This document shows, piece by piece, positions 23,027-30,745 of a DNA stretch of 35,162 nucleotides. Position numbers and translations under genes: made by a program. Positions within the stretch are counted from its first letter, which is position 1. Every line of letters begins with the position of its first letter. This stretch comes from an uncultured bacterium (GTDB lineage Bacteria > Actinomycetota > Coriobacteriia > Coriobacteriales > Coriobacteriaceae), in contig CAJMRE010000021.1 in NCBI GenBank assembly GCA_905215755.1, positions 1 through 35,162 of the forward strand, read 5' to 3'. Below the pieces are notes generated by a model. The model was not told where the DNA came from and searched no databases. It saw nothing but the letters and a program-made list of their open reading frames with translations.

Positions 23027-25519
23027 ATGACCGCAACCGCCAGTCGAACCACCAACCGCAGGCCCGAGCTTTTGGCCCCCGCCGGAGGCCCCGAGCCCTT
23101 TGCCGCCGCACTCGCTGCCGGGGCAGACGCCATCTACTGCGGCATGGGCAGCTTCAACGCCCGCCGCAAGGCAACCAACTTTACCGATGAGGCCTTTGAG
23201 CAGGCCTGCCGCGCCGCGCATCTGGCCGGCTCGCGCGTCTACGTCACGGTCAACATCGTCATCAAGCAGTCCGAGATGGGCGATGCGTTGCAACTCATCC
23301 ACCGCTGCTCCACGCTGGGCGCCGATGCCTTCATTATCCAGGACTGGGGCCTGTTCTTTGAGGTCAAGCGCACCATGCCCGGCATCGAGACACACATCTC
23401 GACCCAGGCGAACATCCATGATGACCGTGGGACTATCTGGTGCCGCGAGCAGGGCGCCGACCGCGTGACCCTCTCGCGCGAGCTCTCCATCGACGAAATC
23501 GCTGCCATTCACAATGCCGCGCCCGACGTTGACCTTGAGGTCTTTAGCCACGGCGCCATCTGCTTTTGTTACTCGGGCCTGTGCCTGCTGTCGAGCTTTG
23601 CCATGGCGGGCCGCTCGGCCAACCGCGGCATGTGCGCTCAGCCCTGTCGCCTGCCTTACGAGCTGATTGACGAGAACGGCCGCTCGCTCTCCCCTGCCGG
23701 TCGCGAGCGCGCGCTGTGCCCGCGCGACACCAATACTTCGCAGCTCGTTCGCCGTCTGTATGACGCCGGCGCCGCATCGCTCAAGCTCGAAGGCCGCATG
23801 AAAGCCCCCGATTACGTATATTCCATCGTCGACGTGTATCGTCATCAGATTGATGACATGCTGGCCGGGGTCGCCGTAGATAAGGACGAGGACGCCGCCC
23901 GCCAGCGCCAGCTCAAACGCTGCTTCAACCGCGACTTTACGCACGCCTACCAAGACGGTACCTCGGGTGACGAGATGATGAGCTACGAGCGTTCCAACAA
24001 CCGCGGCCAGATCGTGGGCACGGTGCTCGGCAGCCGCCTGTCCAACCGCGATGTGCGCGGGCTCAAGCCCGACGACCGCCGTCGCCGCGCTGCCATCGCC
24101 CGCATTGAGCTGTTTGAGCCCGTGGGCAAGGGTGACCTGCTGGAGCTTCGTCACGACGATGAGTTTGACCAGTTCCTGACCACCATTGCCGCCGAGGATG
24201 CCGCTGCCGGCGACATCATCGAGTGCCGCGTGCCCCGTAGCATGCCCGAGGGTTGCCGTGTACGCGTGATTCGAAGCCAGCGCGCTATCGACGCCGCCGG
24301 CGCCGCGCTCAAACGCGATGTGCTGCGCCGCCGCGCCGTAGACGTGACCGTCGTGGCGCGTCTGGGCGAGCCGTTTACCGTGACGCTCACCTGCTGCGAC
24401 GACCCCACGCTCGCTGCCGCTGCGACCGGCTTTACCGTCGAGGCCGCCAAGACCCGCGCCGTCGAAGCGTCCGATCTGGTTGAGCATGTAGGCCGCATGG
24501 GCTCCTCGCCCTTTGAGGCCGCGAGCTTTGACGTTTCGCTCGACGCCGGCTGCGGTATGGGCTTCTCCGCCGTGCACAAGGTGCGCGCCGCCGCCTGTAA
24601 AGCATTGGAGGAGGCCATTCTGGCGCCGTACGAGGAGCGCGCGAAAACGCTTGAGTTGCCGGTACTCGACAAATGTACGCACGCCATGCCCGAGCATTAC
24701 CGCGACGAGCCGCATATCTGCGCCACCGTCACCACGCTCGAAGCCGCCGAGGCAGCTCGCGCCGAGGGCGCCGCGCGCATCTATATGACCACCGACGCGC
24801 TCGAGACTGTCGGACTCTCCCCTGCCGATGCATTTGAGCAGGGTATCGTGCCCGTACTCGACGAGGTCTGCCGCACCGTCGACCACGAGCGCGTCGATCC
24901 CTGGATCAATGCCGGAGCCACCGTCGCCGTCGGCAATATCTCCGAGCTCGCCGTAGCCGCGCATGCCGGCGCCACGGCCGAGATTCGCTCTTGCCTGCCG
25001 GTGCACAACACGCCCTGCATGGAGGCGCTTGCCGAGCGCGGAGCCGGTGCGTTTTGGCTCTCGCCCGAGATCACGCTCGACGAGATTGTCTCGCTCGGCG
25101 CCACCGCGCCCGCGGCTCTGGGCATCACCGTCTTTGGCCGCCCGCGCGTCATGACGAGCGAGCATTGCATTCTGCAGGTTGCCAACGGCTGCATCCACGA
25201 TTGTGCCAACTGCCGCCTGCGTGCCCGCAAGCTCTCGCTCAAGAATATCGACGGCAAGGTCATGCCCGTCCGCACCGACACTCACGGCCGCTCTCGCCTG
25301 TACGATGCCTACCCCATCGACCTCACGCCGCAGGTTGCTCAGCTGCTCGATGCCGGCGTGCGTCGTCTCATGGTGGACGGAACGCTGCTCGAGGCGGATG
25401 AGGTGGGCCGTGCCGTCGCCCGCGTCCGTCGTGCCGTCGAAGCAGCGCAGGCCGGCCGCAAGCCCGCCGCCCGCCTGCGCGGGGCGACCTCGGGCTGCAT
25501 GTTTGTGGGAATCAGCTAA
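23027..25519 (+). CDS. U32 family peptidase with DUF3656 (RlhA-like 23S rRNA hydroxylation factor)
   Basis: An 830-residue protein. The N-terminal U32 barrel begins RPELLAPAGGPEPFAAALAA and continues with the family block around SHGAICFCYSGLCLLSS, GMCAQPCRLPYE and LKLEGRMKAPDYVY; these cysteines are expected to hold an iron-sulfur cluster. A collagenase-like DUF3656 domain occupies about residues 380-500, and a C-terminal domain with further cysteines (GCIHDCANC) completes it. The closest known function is E. coli RlhA, which forms 5-hydroxycytidine in 23S rRNA; this protein is longer. The ATG at 23027 follows GAAAGG. The RluA-type gene starts 15 bp after its stop, supporting an RNA-modification role rather than proteolysis. 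Confidence 0.85.
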   Translation: MTATASRTTNRRPELLAPAGGPEPFAAALAAGADAIYCGMGSFNARRKATNFTDEAFEQACRAAHLAGSRVYVTVNIVIKQSEMGDALQLIHRCSTLGADAFIIQDWGLFFEVKRTMPGIETHISTQANIHDDRGTIWCREQGADRVTLSRELSIDEIAAIHNAAPDVDLEVFSHGAICFCYSGLCLLSSFAMAGRSANRGMCAQPCRLPYELIDENGRSLSPAGRERALCPRDTNTSQLVRRLYDAGAASLKLEGRMKAPDYVYSIVDVYRHQIDDMLAGVAVDKDEDAARQRQLKRCFNRDFTHAYQDGTSGDEMMSYERSNNRGQIVGTVLGSRLSNRDVRGLKPDDRRRRAAIARIELFEPVGKGDLLELRHDDEFDQFLTTIAAEDAAAGDIIECRVPRSMPEGCRVRVIRSQRAIDAAGAALKRDVLRRRAVDVTVVARLGEPFTVTLTCCDDPTLAAAATGFTVEAAKTRAVEASDLVEHVGRMGSSPFEAASFDVSLDAGCGMGFSAVHKVRAAACKALEEAILAPYEERAKTLELPVLDKCTHAMPEHYRDEPHICATVTTLEAAEAARAEGAARIYMTTDALETVGLSPADAFEQGIVPVLDEVCRTVDHERVDPWINAGATVAVGNISELAVAAHAGATAEIRSCLPVHNTPCMEALAERGAGAFWLSPEITLDEIVSLGATAPAALGITVFGRPRVMTSEHCILQVANGCIHDCANCRLRARKLSLKNIDGKVMPVRTDTHGRSRLYDAYPIDLTPQVAQLLDAGVRRLMVDGTLLEADEVGRAVARVRRAVEAAQAGRKPAARLRGATSGCMFVGIS

Positions 25520-25534
25520 CCGAAAGGCTTACAC

Positions 25535-26194
25535 GTGAACGAAGAACCTCAAGTCCTTTACTGCGACGCCTGGCTCATGGCCATCGACAAGCCCGCCGGC
25601 ATGATCGTCCACGGCGACGGCACCGGCGAGCGCACGCTCACCGACTACGCCAGCGACCTGCTGCTGGCGATGGGTGACGGCTTTGCCGCGACCGACATGC
25701 AGCCGCTCAACCGCCTGGACCGCAACACCACCGGCGTGGTGTTGTTTTCGCTCGACAAACAGACGCAGCCCGCCTTTGACCAGATGGTGATCGACCACGC
25801 CTTCGAAAAGCACTATCTGGCGCTGGCCGAGGGCAAGATCGACTGGAACGAGAAGCTCATCGACAAGCCCATCGCCCGCGACCGTCACGACAGCCGAAAG
25901 ATGCGCGTCGGCGCCAGCGGCAAGCCGTCTCAAACTCGCGTGAAGGTGCTCAAACGTCTTAAGAGCCGTCGTGGCCTGCCCGCGCGCTCGTATATCGATG
26001 TCGAGTTGCTCACCGGCCGCAAGCACCAAATCCGTGTGCACCTGGCAAGCGAGCATCATCCCCTGGTTGGCGACGACCTGTACGGAACGCCGCGCCCCTG
26101 CGGCCTGATGCTCCACGCCCACAGCGTGTCCTTCACGCATCCCGTAACCGGCGAGCACATCCACATCGAAGCCCCCTGCCCCTGGGAGCCCTAA
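25535..26194 (+). CDS. RluA-family pseudouridine synthase
   Basis: A 219-residue enzyme converting uridine to pseudouridine in rRNA or tRNA. The catalytic motif is LNRLDRNTTGV with Asp62. Later family segments are EKHYLALAEG, ARSYIDVELLTGRKHQIRVHL and LVGDDLYG. There is no N-terminal S4 domain, as in the small RluA/TruC-like members. The GTG start at 25535 follows GAAAGG, 15 bp after the U32 stop, indicating one operon. The stop codon overlaps the first hairpin of the repeat region, which can act as its terminator (stem followed by TTTT). Confidence 0.9.
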   Translation: MNEEPQVLYCDAWLMAIDKPAGMIVHGDGTGERTLTDYASDLLLAMGDGFAATDMQPLNRLDRNTTGVVLFSLDKQTQPAFDQMVIDHAFEKHYLALAEGKIDWNEKLIDKPIARDRHDSRKMRVGASGKPSQTRVKVLKRLKSRRGLPARSYIDVELLTGRKHQIRVHLASEHHPLVGDDLYGTPRPCGLMLHAHSVSFTHPVTGEHIHIEAPCPWEP

Positions 26195-26230
26195 ACCACC
26201 ACAATGGGGACAGGCACCTTTGTGGTGGTT
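26194..26230 (+). repeat. 37-bp hairpin repeat, copy 1 (also terminator)
   Basis: AACCACCACA pairs with TGTGGTGGTT around the loop ATGGGGACAGGCACCTT and is followed by TTTT. It is nearly identical to copy 2 at 26564-26600 (one base differs). The GGGGACAGGCACC core resembles REP-type elements scattered in many bacterial genomes. No transposase is in the window. Confidence 0.8.
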
Positions 26231-26262
26231 TTGCCGCAATGGTTCAACCGCGGTCCCAAAAC

Positions 26263-26479
26263 GTCTCGATCTGTAACAGTTAGAACCCATTTTCCGGTCT
26301 ATCTGTTACAGATCGAGACATTCAAATCCCCCTTAAGGGAAAATCTCAATCTGTAACAGTAGCTCGGCAAAATCAGTCCCAGATGTTACAGATTGAGACA
26401 AAGGGACGGCGCGGTTCGGAAGTATCTCAATCTGTAACACCTAGCCCACTTTTAACGGTCCAGTTGTTACAGACTTAGA
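26263..26479. repeat. Tandem array of three ~80-bp inverted-repeat units
   Basis: Unit A: GTCTCGATCTGTAACAG (26263-26279) with a perfect 17-bp partner at 26303-26319. Unit B: TCTCAATCTGTAACA (26344-26358) with a perfect 15-bp partner at 26384-26398. Unit C: the same left arm (26425-26439) with a 13/15 partner at 26465-26479. Unit spacing is 80 and 81 bp and loops are 23-25 nt, unlike one another in sequence. The G-C pair in unit A is an A-T pair in unit B, so the stem is kept while the bases change. The 423-bp gap holds no gene. Confidence 0.85.
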
Positions 26480-26495
26480 CAAACCGGCAGACAAC

Positions 26496-26533
26496 GAAAG
26501 CGGCAACGCCCGTGATGGACGTTGCCGCTTTTC
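26496..26533. terminator. Bidirectional terminator
   Basis: GAAAGCGGCAACG pairs with CGTTGCCGCTTTTC over an 11-nt loop, with A and T runs at the ends. It lies between the inverted-repeat array and the second hairpin repeat and can end the minus-strand DeoR transcript or plus-strand read-through. Confidence 0.85.
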
Positions 26534-26563
26534 TATTGAGAAAACTACTCGGTTTTCGTTACT

Positions 26564-26600
26564 AACCACCACAATGGGGACAGGCACCTTCGTGGTGGTT
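26564..26600. repeat. 37-bp hairpin repeat, copy 2
   Basis: The same element as copy 1, with AACCACCACA / CGTGGTGGTT arms and the same GGGGACAGGCACC loop core. It lies 18 bp beyond the end of the DeoR gene. The two copies enclose the inverted-repeat array. Confidence 0.8.
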
Positions 26601-26617
26601 TTGGCCTTGTCTCGCTG

Positions 26618-27364
26618 TTAGACAGTGATGACGTTGTCCATTGCCCGGTACTTGGCGGGGACCTCGCCTGCGGTAATAATCGTTGCGTCGCGGAAGTCCG
26701 CGAACTTGACGGGCGCCACCATGCCAAATTTACTGGCGTCCGAGATTACGAAGCGTTTGGCGGTATGGCGCATCGAGATACGCTTGACCTGTGCTTCCTC
26801 GATATCGGGCGCCGTGAAGCCCTGCTCGGCGGCAATGCCGTTAGAGCCCCAAAAGCCACAGTTGAAGTTGTAGCGGTCTAAGGTTGCCAAGGCATCGGGG
26901 CCAACGAGCGCCTCGGTCTCGGGTTTGAGCTCGCCGCCCAACACCACGGTACGCATGCCGCGCAAAGCAAGGTGCTGAGCATGGAGCACGGAATCGGTCA
27001 CATAGGTGACATCTTCAAGGTGTGGAAGATGCTCGATGAGCCTGAGCGTCGTCGAGCCCGAGTCGATGTATACAAAGCTCTCGGGCTCCACAAGCGCCGC
27101 CGCACGGGCGCAGATACGCTCCTTGTCGTCGTTATGGAGGTCGCTGCGCTCATTAAGCGTTAGGTCGCGCGTCACGTGCGCGCGCTCAAGACTCGTCGCT
27201 CCACCGTGGACCTTGGCGATGCGATGAGCTCGGTCGAGCGTCTGCAGGTCGCGCCGAATGGTAGACGCCGTCACGCCCAGGGCTTCGGCAAGCTCCGGCA
27301 CGGTAACCGAGCCGGCCTGCTGCACCATCGACACGATCGCGTTGAGCCTATCTTCCGCAAGCAT
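26618..27364 (-). CDS. DeoR/GlpR-family transcriptional regulator
   Basis: A 248-residue regulator. The N-terminal winged HTH reads VTVPELAEALGVTASTIRRDL (residues about 19-39) with the family tail KVHGGAT. The C-terminal sugar-phosphate-sensing domain has YIDSGSTTLRL, the typical phosphate-binding loop, and VVLGGELKPETEALVGP. It starts 3 bp after the stop of the Gfo/Idh/MocA gene, so the two are co-transcribed and the regulator probably controls its own operon in response to a phosphorylated sugar or polyol. The three ATGCGCAT palindromes upstream of the operon are candidate binding sites. Confidence 0.92.
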   Translation of the reverse strand: MLAEDRLNAIVSMVQQAGSVTVPELAEALGVTASTIRRDLQTLDRAHRIAKVHGGATSLERAHVTRDLTLNERSDLHNDDKERICARAAALVEPESFVYIDSGSTTLRLIEHLPHLEDVTYVTDSVLHAQHLALRGMRTVVLGGELKPETEALVGPDALATLDRYNFNCGFWGSNGIAAEQGFTAPDIEEAQVKRISMRHTAKRFVISDASKFGMVAPVKFADFRDATIITAGEVPAKYRAMDNVITV

Positions 27365-27367
27365 CGC

Positions 27368-28447
27368 TTACTCCTCCTCGGGGTACACAACTCCCCAGTC
27401 GGCGCGGAGCTTGGTCATAAGCTCCATAACATCAGAAGCATAATCCAGCAGCTCGCGCTTGGAGTCGTCGCCGGCAACGGCCTTCTCCAGGTCGGCCATC
27501 TCATAGCACAGGGCGTAAGCCTCGGTGCCGGCGTGGACCTCCTCGCGGTGGCCGTCCGCAGTCCACACGATGGTCGCGTGATCGGCACGCGGATATTCAT
27601 TGACCTCGATGTAGCACTTGTCGAAGCTGATGACCGAGCGCTTGGGCTGCTTGGAGTGGAGCGTAAGGCTCACGACGCCCAGCTGCTGCTCGGCATTTCG
27701 GCAGACGATGCCACCCGCGACGTCAACGCCAGTCTCGCAGGTGTTGCCCAGCGAAACGACCTCAGCGGGCTGGCTTGCCATAAAGAGGCGCATGACGGAC
27801 AGGGCATAGACGCCAATATCGAGCATGGCACCGCCAGCAAGGTTGCGATTGAAAAAGCGGTTGGTCAGGTCGCCGTACTCCTTGTAGCTGCCAAAGTTGA
27901 GCTGGGCGAGGTTCATGCGTCCAAAGTCGCCGGCATCCATGCGGCGGCGCAGCTCCTGATACAAGGGCATGTGGAGCACCGTGGTGGCATCCATAAGGAC
28001 CACGTTGTGCTCGTCGGCGATGGCACGGGCCTCGTCGAGCTCGGCAGAGTTGAGGGTAATGGCCTTCTCGCAGAGTACGTGCTTACCAGCTGCCAGAGCG
28101 GCTCGCAGGTAGGTGATATGCGTGTTGTGCGGCGTGGTGATATAGACTGCGTCAATGTTAGGATCGGCGTAGAGGTCCTCGACCGTTTCATAGACCTTCT
28201 CGATGCCATATTGCTCGGCAAAAGCCTGAGCCTTGGACAGAGTGCGGTTGGCAACGCCCGCAAGCTTGCGGCCGGCAAGAGCGAGAGACTGGGCCATCTG
28301 GTTGGCGATAACGCCGCACCCGATCACAGCCCAACGAAGCTCGGGAGCCGTAAAAATATCGTTGGGGAACGGCTGATCCTGGACCGAGGCAAACGCCGCC
28401 TTTGCGGCTGCCTCGGCGTCGAGCGGAGCCTGTTTGGAATCTGCCAT
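27368..28447 (-). CDS. Gfo/Idh/MocA-family NAD(P)-dependent oxidoreductase
   Basis: A 359-residue dehydrogenase. The Rossmann fold begins WAVIGCGVIANQMAQSL near residue 45, and the catalytic Lys lies in HVLCEKAITLNSAE (the usual EKP motif reads EKA here). YITTPHNTHITYLRAAL is the family strand-helix before it. A 35-40 residue N-terminal extension precedes the fold. Family members oxidise or reduce sugars, inositols or trans-dihydrodiols; the substrate cannot be named. AGGAGG precedes the ATG at 28447. First gene of a two-gene operon with the DeoR regulator. Confidence 0.9.
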   Translation of the reverse strand: MADSKQAPLDAEAAAKAAFASVQDQPFPNDIFTAPELRWAVIGCGVIANQMAQSLALAGRKLAGVANRTLSKAQAFAEQYGIEKVYETVEDLYADPNIDAVYITTPHNTHITYLRAALAAGKHVLCEKAITLNSAELDEARAIADEHNVVLMDATTVLHMPLYQELRRRMDAGDFGRMNLAQLNFGSYKEYGDLTNRFFNRNLAGGAMLDIGVYALSVMRLFMASQPAEVVSLGNTCETGVDVAGGIVCRNAEQQLGVVSLTLHSKQPKRSVISFDKCYIEVNEYPRADHATIVWTADGHREEVHAGTEAYALCYEMADLEKAVAGDDSKRELLDYASDVMELMTKLRADWGVVYPEEE

Positions 28448-28588
28448 GATGTGCCTCCTGAGTTATCGGAAGTCCTTTATTTCTAACAACCCTATATTCG
28501 CACAATTGCGCGCGTATCTGCTCGTGTTTGCGTGTTTATTTGCTTATCAGTCTTTATTTAGCCATAGTTGGCAGATGTTTGTGCAGTT

Positions 28589-28628
28589 ATGCGCATTATC
28601 GCGCAAGGCTATGCGCATAAATGCGCAT
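28589..28628. promoter_or_regulatory. Three ATGCGCAT palindromes, candidate operator array
   Basis: The 8-bp palindrome ATGCGCAT occurs at 28589-28596, 28611-28618 and 28621-28628, starting 22 and 10 bp apart, close to whole helical turns, so all sites face the same side of the DNA. A further imperfect palindrome CGCACAATTGCGCG is at 28499-28512. All lie upstream of the Gfo/Idh-DeoR operon in a 496-bp gene-free stretch (28448-28943). DeoR binding is inferred. Confidence 0.55.
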
Positions 28629-28773
28629 GCAACGATCCTTGTGAAACATAAAGGGGCAGAGCACCATAGCCATAAAAGACAGAGTAGGCCGTATTACTCC
28701 ACCCCTCTGGGGGCATCAGACATCAAAGGACCGTCCCAAACTGTCGGCACATTGAGACTGTCCCCCCAACGAC

Positions 28774-28876
28774 TGGTCATTTAAGTCTGTCCCCAATGAA
28801 TGCAACGGCCACTCATTTAAGTCTGTCCCCAATGAATGCAACGGCAACTCATTTAAGTCTGTCCCCAATGAGTGGG
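28774..28876. repeat. 36-bp tandem repeat, about 2.6 copies
   Basis: The block CATTTAAGTCTGTCCCC recurs at 28778, 28814 and 28850 with a period of exactly 36 bp, and the sequence between copies (AATGAATGCAACGGC) is nearly constant. A weaker copy (ATTGAGACTGTCCCC) is at 28751. There are no unique spacers, so this is not CRISPR. The repeat carries the same GTCCCC core as the hairpins at 26194 and 26564. Confidence 0.8.
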
Positions 28877-28881
28877 GATAG

Positions 28882-28917
28882 AAAAAGGCCCGGGTGCCGT
28901 GGGGCATCCGGGCCTTT
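28882..28917 (-). terminator. Terminator of the ribosomal protein operon
   Basis: On the minus strand AAAGGCCCGGATGCC pairs with GGCACCCGGGCCTTT across a 4-nt loop and runs into a T-tract. It lies 27 bp after the rplX stop and shows that the operon really ends here. Confidence 0.92.
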
Positions 28918-28943
28918 GCTAGCAACTTGATGTTGCGGGCAGC

Positions 28944-29249
28944 TTAGAACTTGTGGCCGCACTTCTTGCAGACGCGCAGCTTGTTCTTGCCGTCCTTCTC
29001 GTGACCGACGCGGGTAACCTTACCGCACTCGGGGCAGACGAGATTGACGTTGGAGGCGTCGATGGGAGCCTCCTGCGAAACGATGCCGCCCTGCTGGTTG
29101 GCAGCGTTGGGCTTGACGGCCTTCTTGACGACCGAAACGCCCTCGACAACGACCTTGTTCTCGGCGGGGAGAGCACGCAGGACAACGCCCTGCTTGCCGC
29201 GATCCTTACCAGAGAGAACCTGGACCTTATCGCCCTTCTTGATATACAT
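28944..29249 (-). CDS. rplX: 50S ribosomal protein L24
   Basis: A 101-residue assembly-initiator protein of the large subunit. The KOW motif is GDKVQVLSGKDRGKQGVVL near the N-terminus. The C-terminus keeps the zinc-binding (C+) form with CPEC and CKKC pairs, which many bacteria have lost. It is the last gene before the terminator; rplE, which normally follows, is absent. The start follows GGGGAG. Confidence 0.97.
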   Translation of the reverse strand: MYIKKGDKVQVLSGKDRGKQGVVLRALPAENKVVVEGVSVVKKAVKPNAANQQGGIVSQEAPIDASNVNLVCPECGKVTRVGHEKDGKNKLRVCKKCGHKF

Positions 29250-29262
29250 ATATCTCCCCTAA

Positions 29263-29631
29263 CTACAGGGTCTCGGGAGCGAGCGAGACGATCTTCATGT
29301 ACTTCTTGTCACGAAGCTCGCGAGCGACGGGCCCGAAGATACGGGTGCCGACGGGCGAACCATCGTTGTTGATGACAACGCAGGCGTTCTCATCAAAGCG
29401 AATGTAGGAGCCATCCTTGCGGCGGATCTCCTTAACGGTGCGAACGACGACGCAACGGACAACGTCCTTCTTCTTGACGTTGGCGCCAGGGGTAGCCTCC
29501 TGGACAGCACCGATGAACACATCGCCGATGCCTGCATAACGACGCTTGGAACCGCCAAGCACCTTGATGCAGCGAATCTTGCGAGCGCCGGAGTTGTCGG
29601 CGACGTTCAGCATGGTTTGCATCTGAATCAT
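29263..29631 (-). CDS. rplN: 50S ribosomal protein L14
   Basis: The standard 122-residue L14, beginning MIQMQTMLNVADNSGARKI and containing GDVFIGAVQEATPG and GSYIRFDENA. It binds 23S rRNA at the subunit interface near L19. The 118-bp gap before it (after rpsQ) is longer than usual for this operon and contains CGTATAAAGGC, possibly an internal promoter or processing site. Confidence 0.98.
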   Translation of the reverse strand: MIQMQTMLNVADNSGARKIRCIKVLGGSKRRYAGIGDVFIGAVQEATPGANVKKKDVVRCVVVRTVKEIRRKDGSYIRFDENACVVINNDGSPVGTRIFGPVARELRDKKYMKIVSLAPETL

Positions 29632-29749
29632 GGTAGATGTTCCTCCGAACTAAGAACCGAAGAGAGGTGCGCAGCCTTTATACGGCCCGTGGTATGCAAG
29701 CCAGGCATACGCACATCTTCGGAAACGTACAAGTCGTAAGAGCGACTGC

Positions 29750-30010
29750 TTATTTAGCGCGCTCGACGACCTCGATGAGGCGCCAACGCTTCATCTTGGA
29801 CATAGGACGGGTCTCCATAACGCGGACGGTATCGCCCACGCCAGCCGTGCACTCCTCGTCGTGAGCGTGCAGCTTCTTGGAGCTGGTCATCATCTTGCCG
29901 TACTTGGGGTGACGCTTGCGCTCGGTGATGGTGACAACAATGGTCTTGGCACCGGAGACGGAGGTAACGACACCCGTACGGACCTTACGCGAGTTACGCG
30001 AATCAGTCAT
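29750..30010 (-). CDS. rpsQ: 30S ribosomal protein S17
   Basis: An 86-residue primary 16S rRNA-binding protein. RKVRTGVVTSVSGAKTIVV, RKRHPKYGKM and GDTVRVMETRPMSKMKRW are the family OB-fold strands. It starts 16 bp after rpmC. Confidence 0.98.
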   Translation of the reverse strand: MTDSRNSRKVRTGVVTSVSGAKTIVVTITERKRHPKYGKMMTSSKKLHAHDEECTAGVGDTVRVMETRPMSKMKRWRLIEVVERAK

Positions 30011-30026
30011 GTTCTCTCCTTAGGTC

Positions 30027-30242
30027 CTACTCGGCGACAGCGGACTTCTCCGCTGCGATCTCGCGGGCGCGCTGCTCCGTGAGGACGCGAGCGATGTCCT
30101 TCTTCACGGTGTTGACGCGAGCGGTGTTGTCCAGCTGGCTGGTGGCCATCTGGAAACGAAGGTTAAAGAGCTCGGCGCGCATTTCCTTCAGCTTCTCAAC
30201 GAGCTGAGCGTCCGAGAGCTCACGAATCTCTGCGGGCTTCAT
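30027..30242 (-). CDS. rpmC: 50S ribosomal protein L29
   Basis: A 71-residue two-helix protein at the peptide exit tunnel. MKPAEIRELSDAQLVEKLKE and LFNLRFQMATSQLDN are diagnostic. Its ATG overlaps the rplP stop (TAATG), showing translational coupling. Confidence 0.98.
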   Translation of the reverse strand: MKPAEIRELSDAQLVEKLKEMRAELFNLRFQMATSQLDNTARVNTVKKDIARVLTEQRAREIAAEKSAVAE

Positions 30243-30745
30243 TAGTTCTCCTCCTTGGCGGCGGCGGCGTCCTCAGCAGCCCACTTGGCCTCGAGAGCGG
30301 CCTCCTCAGCCATCTCCTTCTCGATGCGCTGCTCAGCGTTCTTAGCAGCAACAATCTTGGTCTTGATGGGGAGCTTGTGCTGCGCAAGACGCAGAGCCTC
30401 GCGAGCGACCTCCTCGGGAACACCCTTGACCTCGAACATGATGCGGCCGGGCTTGACGACGGCCACCCACTCCTCGGGGTTACCCTTACCAGAACCCATG
30501 CGAGTCTCGGCAGGCTTCTTGGTGATGGGCTTATCGGGGAAGATCGTGATGTAGACACGACCGCCACGCTTCATGTAGCGGGTCATGGCAATACGAGCGG
30601 CCTCGATCTGACGGTTGGTGATCCAATGGGCCTCGAGAGCCTGGATACCAAACTCGCCGAAATGCAGCTCGGTATTACCCTTGGCCTGGCCCTTCATGGA
30701 GCCACGCTGCACCTTGCGGTGAAGAATACGCTTAGGGGCAAGCAC
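30242..30745 (-). CDS. rplP: 50S ribosomal protein L16 with extended C-terminus
   Basis: A 167-residue protein. The L16 core is clear (PKRILHRKVQRGSMKGQAKG, then GGRVYITIFPDKPITKKPAE and MGSGKGNPEEWVAVVKPGR). The core ends near residue 140; about 27 extra residues (KEMAEEAALEAKWAAEDAAA...) form an acidic, Ala-rich helix not found in E. coli L16. The start is GTG at 30745, sharing its G with the rpsC stop (TAGTG). Confidence 0.97.
   Translation of the reverse strand: MLAPKRILHRKVQRGSMKGQAKGNTELHFGEFGIQALEAHWITNRQIEAARIAMTRYMKRGGRVYITIFPDKPITKKPAETRMGSGKGNPEEWVAVVKPGRIMFEVKGVPEEVAREALRLAQHKLPIKTKIVAAKNAEQRIEKEMAEEAALEAKWAAEDAAAAKEEN

Noticed and set aside
22988..25285. Minus-strand open frame of 765 codons over the U32 gene
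   Set aside because: Opposite strand of a clear U32/DUF3656 protein; no ribosome site and no recognisable domains.
26263..26479. Tandem terminators as full explanation of the three inverted repeats
   Set aside because: The stems are not GC-rich and have 23-25 nt loops and no T-tracts; a true terminator lies separately at 26496-26533.
28774..28876. CRISPR array suggested by a 36-bp repeat period
   Set aside because: The whole 36-bp unit is repeated, including what would be the spacer; no unique spacers, no cas genes.
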